Assembly: GCA_902476265.1 (NCBI GenBank)
Contig: CABSCP010000049.1
Coordinates: forward strand, 1-32,383
Origin: an uncultured Lachnospiraceae bacterium
GTDB lineage: Bacteria; Bacillota; Clostridia; Lachnospirales; Lachnospiraceae
Reading direction: 5' to 3'
DNA length: 32,383 nucleotides
The position numbers were made by a program, and so were the translations under genes. Under the pieces are notes generated by a model that was given only the letters and a program-made list of their open reading frames with translations, did no database searches and was not told where the DNA came from. This document shows, one piece after another, positions 6,574 through 13,872 of the stretch (position 1 is the stretch's first letter; each line of letters starts with the position of its first letter).

Positions 6574-6711
6574 TTATTCCCCTTCCAGCGCACGCTGACA
6601 TTCTTCCATATGTACTACTGCTACCGCAAATAAAATGGCACATACTACAACAACTACAATAATTCCGGCAGCAACCACTGATATTCTCCACATTTTTTTA
6701 ATCCTCCTCAT
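6574..6711 (-). CDS. Small single-pass membrane protein with two possible starts
   Basis: A 45-residue frame, 25 bases downstream of the helicase stop codon and probably cotranscribed. Its layout is a basic N-terminus (RRIKKMWR), an almost unbroken hydrophobic stretch of about 22 residues rich in Val, Ile and Ala (SVVAAGIIVVVVVCAILFAVAV), and a short acidic tail ending in EGE. Positive-inside reasoning places the N-terminus in the cytoplasm. Two in-frame ATGs, at 6711 and 6693, each have a perfect AGGAGG exactly 9 bases upstream. The second AGGAGG is itself read as two arginine codons of the longer form. The shorter product would be 39 residues and lack most of the basic head. The function is unknown. 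Confidence 0.6.
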   Translation of the reverse strand: MRRIKKMWRISVVAAGIIVVVVVCAILFAVAVVHMEECQRALEGE

Positions 6712-6736
6712 CAAAGTAATCCTCCTGTTTATTCTT

Positions 6737-8956
6737 TTATATAAATGATTCTACATCTTCCAATCGGTCTGTGACCGGCATATCCGGCAATGCATCCAGT
6801 ATATTTAACCTGTATCTGCCCTTCAAGGCGGCTCTGCTGTCCAAAATTGAAAATACAGCGGTGTCCGTCTCCCTGCGTATTCCACGCCCGATCCACTGTC
6901 TTAGTTTTATCAGCATTTCCGGCACTATTGTTTTCTCTCTGTATTCCTCAAAGGTTTCATATTGTGTGCTCTCATAGCCAGAAACCGGATCAGGCACAGG
7001 AAAGGGCAATTTTACAATGATAAGGCTTGACAGAATATCCCCGGGAAGATCAATGCCTTCACCCGCGCTGTCGCTTGCGAACAATATTCCATTTCCGCTT
7101 TCTCGATAGTCATCAAGCACATCCAGCCGCCCCTTTTGCATTAAAAAAAGAGGATACCCAAACAGTTCCTCTTTCAACATAAAATACAATCTTTCCATGA
7201 GCCAATATGATGTGAACAGGATCATAGTATGTCCTTTTGTTGCCAGCACCAGTTTCTTGATTTCTTCTGCTGTTTCTTTCATATAACGCCTGTCACGGAT
7301 ATTTGGGAAAGGCATATACTCCGGAATATACAGCAGCCCATGGGTTCGAAAATCAAAGGGGGATTCCCTGCTCGCTTCCACGAGCCGCCATGGGCTGATC
7401 ATTTCTATTCCGGTTGCTCTTTTATAATATCCAAAATCTCTATTCACCGACATGGTGCCAGATGTCAGGATAACCGGCATCAGTTTTTTCCACAGGCTAT
7501 TGTATAAAATCTGCGGAATATCTTTGGGTACTGCACAGATCAGCCGGTTTCCCTGCTCGGTCTTTTCTGTCCACAAGATGCTTTCTTTCGTCAATAAGAA
7601 AAAATTAATATCACTTCCCAATTGTTTCAGCTGGTGAACCAGACCTAATGAAGTGTTATCTTGTATCAGATAAGTGATCATTCTGTCTATCCTCTTTGTA
7701 AGGCCCTTCATACGTATTTCAAAGGTTTCGGAAAGAGATAAGCTTTTTTTTGCTTCTTCTCTGGTATGGCCGCCTGAATCCATGAAGACTCTATCAAAAA
7801 ACTCTCTGCTTTTCTCTTTTATCTCAACCGCCATCTTAACCGAATCTGCATTTCTGTCCCCTCCTCTTAGGAGAGTATCCATCAGTCGCTCTATAACAAT
7901 TTCATCAAGCGTAACCTTATACATCTGTCTGGCAGTTTCCATAATTTTGTGGGCCTCATCCGCAACCAAAATTCCATAACCCGGAATCAACGGTTTCTCC
8001 CCCTGGCTTTGTCTCATGATATCTGCCATCAGATAATTATGGTTGGATATTTGAAAATCCCAGTTATTTTGGAGACATTTCTCCAGAAATTTCATATAAC
8101 GGCAAACGGGCCTGACAGGGCAGAATTCACTGCATCTGATGACATTAATTCTTCTTTTTATATAAGGCGGCAGCAATGTTTTATCCAAATCTATCGACTT
8201 CATTCCGCCTTTTTGTAACTCTTTCAACATTTCCATAATTGTCTCATCATTTCCTGCTTTTATTCCTCCAGCCATTCTGAGGAATCTGTCCAGGCGAAGA
8301 TCACATGCATAATGTTCTTTTCCCTTTCTGATTGTAAAAGAAAGAGGCTCCTCAATAATACCATGTTCCAACAAGATGCCGGAAATTTGAGGAATATAAA
8401 TTTCCGTCAATGCTTTTTGAAGGGCTATTGTGGATGTGGAAATTACCGCGCATACTTTTTTAGGTGCAAACAGGTTATAAACCGTGACCGCCAGAACATA
8501 AGCATGCGTTTTTCCAGTCCCCACCTGTGCCTCGCACAGCGCAATTTTACGTTCAGATAGCGCATCCAGCATAACCATTGCCAGTTCTTTCTGACTGTCT
8601 CTAATCTGCATTCCATGCTGGGGCAGGATTTCATCAAACAGATATCCCAGAAGCCACTGTGCTCGCTGTTTTTTACTGATGGGGGCTTTATCGATACTGC
8701 TTCTCATCCCCATTTCATCCATTTTTTCCACCACTTTATCATATTGCTCTCTTTTCAGTGGCTCTTTCCTTGCAAAAAGATATTTGCTGGCATATGAATC
8801 CATATTCACGATACGATAAGATAGTCTTTCACCACTATCTCTCTCCAGAAGAACACAGTTATCTGCCAGCATAACCGCCTTCTCATTTTCTCTGAGGATA
8901 CCGCCTTCATGCAGCAATACCCTGACATCCGCCGGACACATCATAAAATCATCCAT
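6737..8956 (-). CDS. DinG/XPD-like superfamily 2 DNA helicase with Fe-S cluster
   Basis: This 739-residue protein has the motifs of the DinG/XPD/Rad3 family of ATP-dependent 5'-3' DNA helicases. Walker A is AQVGTGKT (143-150), the Fe-S ligands are Cys218, Cys275, Cys279 and Cys285, and the DEAH box is VADEAHK (331-337). Between them sits the family stretch ISNHNYLMAD (303-312), and motif VI QWIGRGIRR is near 687-695. All cysteines expected for the cluster are present. About 110 extra residues precede the helicase core. It has no exonuclease domain. RBS AGGAGG lies 10 bases from the ATG. It is the largest gene of the element; a role in processing or replicating the excised DNA is inference, and defence or repair are alternatives. 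Confidence 0.87.
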   Translation of the reverse strand: MDDFMMCPADVRVLLHEGGILRENEKAVMLADNCVLLERDSGERLSYRIVNMDSYASKYLFARKEPLKREQYDKVVEKMDEMGMRSSIDKAPISKKQRAQWLLGYLFDEILPQHGMQIRDSQKELAMVMLDALSERKIALCEAQVGTGKTHAYVLAVTVYNLFAPKKVCAVISTSTIALQKALTEIYIPQISGILLEHGIIEEPLSFTIRKGKEHYACDLRLDRFLRMAGGIKAGNDETIMEMLKELQKGGMKSIDLDKTLLPPYIKRRINVIRCSEFCPVRPVCRYMKFLEKCLQNNWDFQISNHNYLMADIMRQSQGEKPLIPGYGILVADEAHKIMETARQMYKVTLDEIVIERLMDTLLRGGDRNADSVKMAVEIKEKSREFFDRVFMDSGGHTREEAKKSLSLSETFEIRMKGLTKRIDRMITYLIQDNTSLGLVHQLKQLGSDINFFLLTKESILWTEKTEQGNRLICAVPKDIPQILYNSLWKKLMPVILTSGTMSVNRDFGYYKRATGIEMISPWRLVEASRESPFDFRTHGLLYIPEYMPFPNIRDRRYMKETAEEIKKLVLATKGHTMILFTSYWLMERLYFMLKEELFGYPLFLMQKGRLDVLDDYRESGNGILFASDSAGEGIDLPGDILSSLIIVKLPFPVPDPVSGYESTQYETFEEYREKTIVPEMLIKLRQWIGRGIRRETDTAVFSILDSRAALKGRYRLNILDALPDMPVTDRLEDVESFI

Positions 8957-8992
8957 ACAATCGTTTCCTCCTTTGTCCTTTGCATGCTCCTT

Positions 8993-9304
8993 TCAGAGCA
9001 GCACATGGATAGGCTGGATCTTTTTTCGCCCTTTGATCAGCATATCAAAGCAAAATTCCAGCCCATCGTATCTGTTGCTCTGCAAAAAATGTGTCAGTCA
9101 TCCTGTCAGCATCTCTTCCACGAAAAGATCAGGATCATAGAAGGTATCCGCTATTCTCTCTCAAATGCGGTTCACATTCTCCCGCTGCTGTTTGCGGGCC
9201 ACTCGGAAGTATCATTATCACACGACAGGGATCATCGCATTTTCCCGCCACAGATATACAACCGCAAATGAGAATCGCTCCGGGGATTTCCCTTCATGGC
9301 GCAT
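8993..9304 (-). pseudogene. Decayed reading frame upstream of the helicase
   Basis: One minus-strand frame reads 28 sense codons from an ATG (starting MRHEGKSPERFSFAVVYLW), then three stop codons in a row (TGA TAA TGA). It continues with 16 codons (YFRVARKQQRENVNRI), a TGA, 19 codons (including ADTFYDPDLFVEEMLTG), a TGA, and a final 29-codon block (including RYDGLEFCFDMLIKGRKK). All blocks share the frame and look protein-like, suggesting one ancestral gene broken by point mutations, or a set of very short peptides. I do not recognise the family. It ends 37 bases before the helicase ATG. The remaining 8957-9701 stretch holds no intact gene. Confidence 0.4.
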
Positions 9305-9408
9305 TTCGGCTGTGTGCTCCCGCCTGCCGGATCATGTAACTGACACATTGGAATATACTGTTGTCAAGGTACGCTGAAGGGCTGGATATTTCCTAAAAAA
9401 TCTTTCAG

Positions 9409-9449
9409 AAAAACCCTCTCACTTATTTAGCCGTTAAGTAAGAGGGTTT
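9409..9449 (-). terminator. Strong terminator-like hairpin downstream of the cargo unit
   Basis: On the minus strand AAACCCTCT(T)ACTTA pairs with TAAGT(G)AGAGGGTTT around a 9-base loop and is followed by TTTTTC. It isolates the cargo unit from the decayed frame and the helicase. Between it and the next hairpin (9450-9644) I see only AT-rich sequence without a gene. Confidence 0.7.
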
Positions 9450-9644
9450 GACGAAAGAATATAAAACTTTATCATCTTTTTTATTTAGCGTTTTTTCATG
9501 AAACTATACGTATTACTTTAAATGATTTTACTGTAAAACTGGTGGTCTCCCTCCTCATATCGGGTGGTTTATTGTTTCACATGTCTCCATTTTTCAGAAC
9601 AAGAATAACTCTGACACGTTCAATAGACTAAATACCATAATGAA

Positions 9645-9676
9645 ATACGGCATGCAGTTACATGTGCATGCCGTAT
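9645..9676 (-). terminator. Hairpin directly after the lipoprotein gene
   Basis: A perfect 11-bp stem ATACGGCATGC/GCATGCCGTAT with a 10-base loop begins 25 bases past the lipoprotein stop and is followed by TTTCATT on the minus strand. It is probably the first of two terminators of this unit. Confidence 0.6.
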
Positions 9677-9701
9677 CAATATAACCTAACTATTGTAGAA
9701 C

Positions 9702-10331
9702 TCATTCCAAATAGTCTTCAATGTGATTCTCGATTGCACCATCAATCGCTACGATTGAAAGCATAACATCTTGATTATTTCTTCGACGTATTTCTAATGT
9801 ATATCGTGTTCCTGCTTCTGCATCTTCACCAAATGTCTGCTTTTTAGCCGCACTAATTTTTTTTCTCCCCTCTGTCGAAAACTGCTTCCCAAAGTAGAAA
9901 GATTCGACTGCATCTGTCTTTAAATCCCTTTTGTAGCTGGGTTCGCCATCCGGCCTGTATGCAGTAATTAAGTGATCCGCAATATCCTCAATGTCCACAT
10001 CAGAGTCAAAATACAAAATAATCATTGCGAGTCCCAGCGGAGTGTTCTTAGGGGTTTTCACTTTAAAAAAATGAAATTCCAAGTCGGCCGGATAGCCATA
10101 TACAAGGTACTGTTCTGTTACACGATAGACATCTGCTTCAAATAATCCTTCTCCATCCGTTTCCGGTGTTAAGGCAGTGAAGTCTATTCCCAACAACCCA
10201 CCAGCCTCTTCCGGAGTAGCCCCAAACAATATTGGATCCGAAACCTCATTAAGGGAAGCCAGTGAAGACTTGCCACAACATGTTAAAGAAAAACACAATA
10301 CCATGATAAAAATAAAATTAATAAACTTCAA
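9702..10331 (-). CDS. Predicted lipoprotein of unknown function (element cargo)
   Basis: This 209-residue protein starts at a TTG: AAGGAGG lies 6 bases before it, while upstream in-frame starts lack a ribosome site. The N-terminus is a lipoprotein signal (KFINFIFIMVLCFSLTCCGK) with Leu-Thr-Cys-Cys as a non-ideal lipobox, so lipidation would fall on Cys17 or Cys18. The mature part is soluble and acidic in its first half (FGATPEEAGGLLGIDF) and includes a basic RKKISAAKKQ stretch. No enzyme motif was seen. It follows the secreted-protein gene by 41 bases, so the two are probably cotranscribed, and two hairpins lie downstream. Membrane partner or immunity-like roles are guesses only. Confidence 0.75.
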   Translation of the reverse strand: MKFINFIFIMVLCFSLTCCGKSSLASLNEVSDPILFGATPEEAGGLLGIDFTALTPETDGEGLFEADVYRVTEQYLVYGYPADLEFHFFKVKTPKNTPLGLAMIILYFDSDVDIEDIADHLITAYRPDGEPSYKRDLKTDAVESFYFGKQFSTEGRKKISAAKKQTFGEDAEAGTRYTLEIRRRNNQDVMLSIVAIDGAIENHIEDYLE

Positions 10332-10372
10332 ATCGCACCTCCTTGGAAAAAGCACATAATGTTTTCCTTATG

Positions 10373-11110
10373 TTAATCAAAAGGAGCGTCCTGGGGAATT
10401 CCTGCTTGTACTACTAACTCAGATCCATTCGATAACGCAACCGCTGCTTGAGCAAATAAACCTCCTGCCATTGGAACCGATGTTGATACATAAAATCCAC
10501 CATTTCCATTCAAAGTAAATGTCTGATTCGTAGCTACACTAGAAGTAAAAGTGGTACTCTTGTGTTCATTTCCCTTCTGATGCCAGTACTGTATTGAACC
10601 AGCACCGGGATAAACTGTACTACCCCTTACAATAGTTGCTGTTACTTTGTCGCAACGGAAGGTTACCATATCGGCTGATGGAACACTGGAAACTCTCATT
10701 GTGGCATAAATAGTACATACTAACGTAACGCCATATCCAGATTTAGACTCACCGTTGGTCCCAGATGCATAGCTGAAATCTGCAGCCGTCATCTGTTTTC
10801 CTTCTTTGTCTACAGCTCCAATTTCATTAATGCAAAACTGCTTCTCTACAGTTCCGTCTGCATACTCTACTTCACTAATAAGTTGCTCTACCGTTATTGT
10901 CATCCTGGGTTCAGAACTGCGCGTAACCGGTGTAGAATTATACTGATCAATAGCCATTTGTAATAATGTGTCAGGATCGGTTATTTCCGTATAATGCACT
11001 TCCCTGACGATAGGGCTCCCTTCGCTGGCACTTACATTTAAACTAAAACCCAATATCATCGTCAATGCACAAATAAGTGCTATATACCTTTTTAAATATC
11101 GTTTATTCAT
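10373..11110 (-). CDS. Secreted protein of unknown function (element cargo)
   Basis: This 245-residue protein has a clear Sec signal peptide: basic MNKRYLKR, a hydrophobic core to about residue 25, and likely cleavage after NVSA near residue 29. The frame is open upstream to 11158, but GGAGGAG lies 7 bases before the ATG at 11110, which also puts the signal peptide at the N-terminus. The mature protein is rich in Ser, Thr, Gly and Val, has three cysteines and looks beta-rich (for example QTFTLNGNGGFYVSTSVP). There is no cell-wall anchor, repeat or catalytic motif that I can name. With the lipoprotein it forms the cargo of the element. A surface, adhesion or bacteriocin-like function would be speculation. 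Confidence 0.75.
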   Translation of the reverse strand: MNKRYLKRYIALICALTMILGFSLNVSASEGSPIVREVHYTEITDPDTLLQMAIDQYNSTPVTRSSEPRMTITVEQLISEVEYADGTVEKQFCINEIGAVDKEGKQMTAADFSYASGTNGESKSGYGVTLVCTIYATMRVSSVPSADMVTFRCDKVTATIVRGSTVYPGAGSIQYWHQKGNEHKSTTFTSSVATNQTFTLNGNGGFYVSTSVPMAGGLFAQAAVALSNGSELVVQAGIPQDAPFD

Positions 11111-11673
11111 TTTCTTCTCCTCCATAATATGTTTTTCTACAATATCGGTGTTATTCATTGAAAAACATTGGAATCGCCTCCCTACTTTTTATATTTCACT
11201 GTCAGTACATGTAGGCTCAAACAAATGCCTTTTTATATTACATATTTTAATAATGTTTTTCTGGCTTCGAAGTTATTTTCTTTGTTTCGTCTTGTGACTA
11301 AACTCTTTTTGCAGTTACCAAAAATAAAATACTTCCTATCGCTATCTTTTTCTAAAGTATATCATATTTTAAGCTAAATCTACGATAAATTCTTGAACGT
11401 ATTGATATTTATCCCTAACGCCATATAAAACTTTTTATATAACATACTTTTTAAAAAATACTGCCACATGTTAAACCTTTTGATTTTAAAAAGGACCAAA
11501 GAATATAACGCCTAAGCATACTGATGATTCTTTTAAAAATTTGTATCGCAATGAATAAGATAGCACATTTTGTCAAGTTCTATTATTCGTTTTATCTGAT
11601 AATAAATTGATTTATCTTAGTTTTTTTCACCACATACTTTATCTATATAAGATGCTATATTTTACAATAAAAA

Positions 11674-11692
11674 TTACACCTTTTGAGTGTAA
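11674..11692. promoter_or_regulatory. Right-end TTACACC pair, candidate arm-type sites
   Basis: TTACACC (11674-11680) and inverted AGTGTAA (11686-11692, one base off) face each other. They mirror the three TTACACC motifs at the left end, and they lie about 110 bases inside attR. Presence at both ends of the element supports an integrase-binding role. Confidence 0.4.
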
Positions 11693-11767
11693 AGACATGA
11701 ATTCAGATGGAATCTGATAAAAAGAAAGGATGCTGTAAATGCCTGTATCTAAGCCACTTTAAAGCCT

Positions 11768-11780
11768 GACAATGTAAGAT
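11768..11780 (+). repeat. Second copy of GACAATGTAAGAT near attR
   Basis: Exact 13-base match to the motif under the integrase promoter (6273-6285, opposite strand), ending 19 bases before the attR core. It is a candidate site for a factor acting on both expression and recombination. Confidence 0.45.
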
Positions 11781-11799
11781 GAACGGCAAATGTATATAA

Positions 11800-11818
11800 C
11801 AAGAGGTGAGTGCTAATT
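11800..11818 (+). repeat. attR core: right copy of the 19-bp direct repeat with an orphan half-CIRCE
   Basis: Identical to 4831-4849. Here the right CIRCE arm GAGTGCTAA is present, but the left arm is replaced by element sequence (TGTATATAA), so HrcA should not bind well. No gene is placed to use it. Confidence 0.8.
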
Positions 11819-11856
11819 TAATAAATTATTTAGAATTTGGCCGCTGTCAGATACGT

Positions 11857-13722
11857 TCAAACGCCGCATCCGCTATAATAGCAATATCTGTCTTTCCCCT
11901 GTATTTTTGATTGATACAGAGCGCTGTCCGCCTGTTTATATATTTCTTCAAAGGTTGCCTCCCCTCTGATCAAAGCAATTCCGCAGCTATAAGAGACCGG
12001 TATCTCCTCTTCCCTCCGCCCTGCGAGAGTATAGAACGCTTTTACCGTCTCTTCCAGCGCATTCTGTGAAGTCAATTTAAAACAGAAGATACAGAATTCA
12101 TCGCCGCCGACCCTGCTCACATATGCGTTTTTAGAAAAAATTTCATTTAACATGCTTCCGGTCCGCATGATGACCCTATCTCCCGCCGGATGCCCGTATT
12201 TATCATTCACATGTTTGAAATCGTCAATATCAATCATCAACAGGGCGCACAGTTCAAACGCCTTCCTGTTCTGCAGATATTCCGTCACCTGTTCTGCGAT
12301 GACTTTCTTGTTCAGCAGCCCTGTCAAGGCATCCAGGTCTGCCTGCTTTTCTTTTGTGATGTCCTCCACAATTCCGATCACACGGTCCCTCTGTTCAGAC
12401 AAAGGGGAAATGGATATCTTATACCATACAACCGAATTATTTTCATCCGCAGCCTTAAGTATACATTCATTGTCATATATGCCTTTTTGGGTATCTGTCA
12501 AAAAATGGCGCAGTCTCGCAAGGGATGCCCGGTCAATGGTCCCATTGGGTATAATGCAGCGCTCAAGCCCTTTTTCCAGGTCCAGATTACAGACTGTATT
12601 CTTAGAGGCGTAAAAATTTATAATATTCCCGGTTACCGGATCATATTCAAAAATAGTATTGCTCGTCTGAGCCAGAGCTACCCGAAAGCGTTCCTCATTC
12701 ACGCGCAGATTCTCCGCCTGTCTTTCTATTTCCTGCTTTTGGAGAATCAGCTCGTCTATATATCCTCGTTCCTTCTTCAGGTTATAGTTCGCGTAAAGTA
12801 CCACAAATACAAAAAACAGAATGATCAGCAGGACAAACGGAATACTGGACAGAATACTTTTTGCAGCGCTCTGTCTGATGTACTCTTTCACCGGATCGCC
12901 ATAAAATCCGGAAAAAAATCCCCAGCCCGTTTCCCTGATCGGAGCATAGACAATATAATTTCTCGATCCCAGCCAAATATAAGTTCCCCGCCCGGTCTTT
13001 CCCTCCAGGGGCTGCCGTTCCAGGTCCGCCACCGTTTTTGATTCCGGGTCATGATCCCTTAGTTCCTGGGAATTGTACCCGGTAGTAATCCACTCATAGT
13101 TTTCTTCCCTGGAAACGGCAATGTTACGTCCGTCCCCGGCAATAATGTAGCCGATTCCCCTGCTGATCGGATACTGAATTCTCTCAATCCATCTGCTGAT
13201 ACAAAATCCGTCCAGCCGGACCATCAGAACAGAATCGGCCTTTCCCTCCTTTAAAACGGGCGCGGCGATGCTGAAAATATAGTTTCCTTCTTCATCAAAA
13301 TAAGGATCGAAAACGGTTGTTTTTCCGTTGTCAAAAACACTTTTCAGATCGATCTCTTTTTTCCAGTCATAGATCGCGCCCGCCGGACCAACCGCTCTTC
13401 CATCGGGATAAGCCAGCCAATACTCTATGCCGTCCTCCGGAAGCGGCAGTCCCGTCAAATCGATGTCTGTTATATCACCTCTGAGCCGTTCCTCATACTC
13501 CAAAGCCGTTTGCTCCAGATTGGATTTCAGCTCCTGAAGTTTGCCTTCGATCAGATTAACACCCAGGTCGCATACTACCTCCATCGTCTCCAACGCCAGA
13601 TCGGCAGAGGCATCAAAAAAAACTCTGTTTATAGTATTAAATGTGAAAATACACAAAAAGCAAGTCAGCGAAACCAAAATCACCGACAGTCCGATCGATA
13701 TCCGGCGCCTTTTTTCCTGCAT
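11857..13722 (-). CDS. Membrane diguanylate cyclase: CACHE sensor, PAS and GGDEF
   Basis: This 621-residue protein should make cyclic di-GMP in response to an outside ligand. A membrane helix (about residues 8-30) is followed by an extracellular double-CACHE-like region (about 32-290), a second helix (about 295-313), a short coiled linker (318-345), a PAS domain (about 345-458) and a GGDEF domain. The linker motif DALTGLLNK precedes the GGDEF core, and the active site GGDEF is intact at 539-543. The RxxD inhibitory site normally just upstream is missing, so product feedback may be absent. A TTG seven codons earlier is open, but GGAG before the ATG at 13722 decides the start. It borders the integrated element; before integration it would have been next to hsp20. 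Confidence 0.92.
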   Translation of the reverse strand: MQEKRRRISIGLSVILVSLTCFLCIFTFNTINRVFFDASADLALETMEVVCDLGVNLIEGKLQELKSNLEQTALEYEERLRGDITDIDLTGLPLPEDGIEYWLAYPDGRAVGPAGAIYDWKKEIDLKSVFDNGKTTVFDPYFDEEGNYIFSIAAPVLKEGKADSVLMVRLDGFCISRWIERIQYPISRGIGYIIAGDGRNIAVSREENYEWITTGYNSQELRDHDPESKTVADLERQPLEGKTGRGTYIWLGSRNYIVYAPIRETGWGFFSGFYGDPVKEYIRQSAAKSILSSIPFVLLIILFFVFVVLYANYNLKKERGYIDELILQKQEIERQAENLRVNEERFRVALAQTSNTIFEYDPVTGNIINFYASKNTVCNLDLEKGLERCIIPNGTIDRASLARLRHFLTDTQKGIYDNECILKAADENNSVVWYKISISPLSEQRDRVIGIVEDITKEKQADLDALTGLLNKKVIAEQVTEYLQNRKAFELCALLMIDIDDFKHVNDKYGHPAGDRVIMRTGSMLNEIFSKNAYVSRVGGDEFCIFCFKLTSQNALEETVKAFYTLAGRREEEIPVSYSCGIALIRGEATFEEIYKQADSALYQSKIQGKDRYCYYSGCGV

Positions 13723-13767
13723 AAAAGTTCTCCTTTTCCCCAACCCTTTCTTATACGGTTCTATATT

Positions 13768-13796
13768 ATTTTATCAGTTATATTTCTGTTTTACAA
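13768..13796 (-). promoter_or_regulatory. Promoter of the CACHE-PAS-GGDEF gene
   Basis: TTGTAA (13791-13796), a 17-base spacer and TAAAAT (13768-13773) on the minus strand, about 45 bases before the start codon. Confidence 0.6.
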
Positions 13797-13872
13797 GATA
13801 AACGATTCTTATTTCCCGTATATGCAAAAGAGCGGAGACAAGCAAAGGGTTCAGACGCCTGTTCTGTCTAAT

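Larger units (their letters stand above)
11111..11799. other. AT-rich non-coding right end of the element
   Basis: About 690 bases without a credible gene. The plus-strand frame 11168-11377 lacks a ribosome site and is rejected. A possible extended -10 (TG-A-TATACT, minus strand, 11356-11361) could start the cargo transcript, but it has no good -35. A 5-codon frame with GGGAGG lies just before the secreted-protein gene. Small inverted repeats occur at 11475-11493 and 11703-11717 (TCAGAT-GGA-ATCTGA). The right arm-type sites and a copy of the integrase-promoter motif are listed separately. Confidence 0.6.
4831..11818. mobile_element. Integrated element of about 7 kb inserted in the hsp20 CIRCE operator
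   Basis: The bounds are the 19-bp direct repeats. Inside are a tyrosine integrase next to the left repeat, candidate arm-type sites near both ends, a divergent ribbon-helix-helix regulator, a small membrane protein, a DinG-like helicase, a decayed frame and a secreted-protein/lipoprotein pair. No relaxase, type IV secretion gene, phage structural gene or recognisable replication initiator was found, so it is either mobilised by a helper or a reduced island. The outer flanks (hsp20 and a diguanylate cyclase, both minus) would become neighbours if it left. Much of the interior, especially 9400-11800, is visibly more AT-rich than the flanks. Boundaries rest on the repeat alone; an empty site in a related genome would prove them. 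Confidence 0.78.

Noticed and set aside
6482..6691. Minus-strand 69-codon frame over the small membrane protein
   Set aside because: Its frame lacks a ribosome site and gives a Cys-rich shadow; the frame starting at 6711 has two perfect ribosome sites and a clean membrane helix.
8909..9271. Plus-strand 120-codon frame crossing the helicase start
   Set aside because: It overlaps the helicase gene and its ribosome site in antisense, lacks its own ribosome site and covers the protein-like minus-strand blocks.
11168..11377. Plus-strand 69-codon frame at the right end of the element
   Set aside because: AT-rich, Phe/Leu/Ser-biased, no ribosome site; more likely chance in low-GC DNA.
4831..11818. 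Reading the 19-bp direct repeats as an insertion-sequence target duplication
   Set aside because: No transposase or terminal inverted repeats are present, 19 bp is longer than usual target duplications, and an integrase lies beside one copy.
11800..11818. Right repeat copy as a functional CIRCE
   Set aside because: Only one arm is present; the other arm position is TGTATATAA, and no gene is placed to be controlled.
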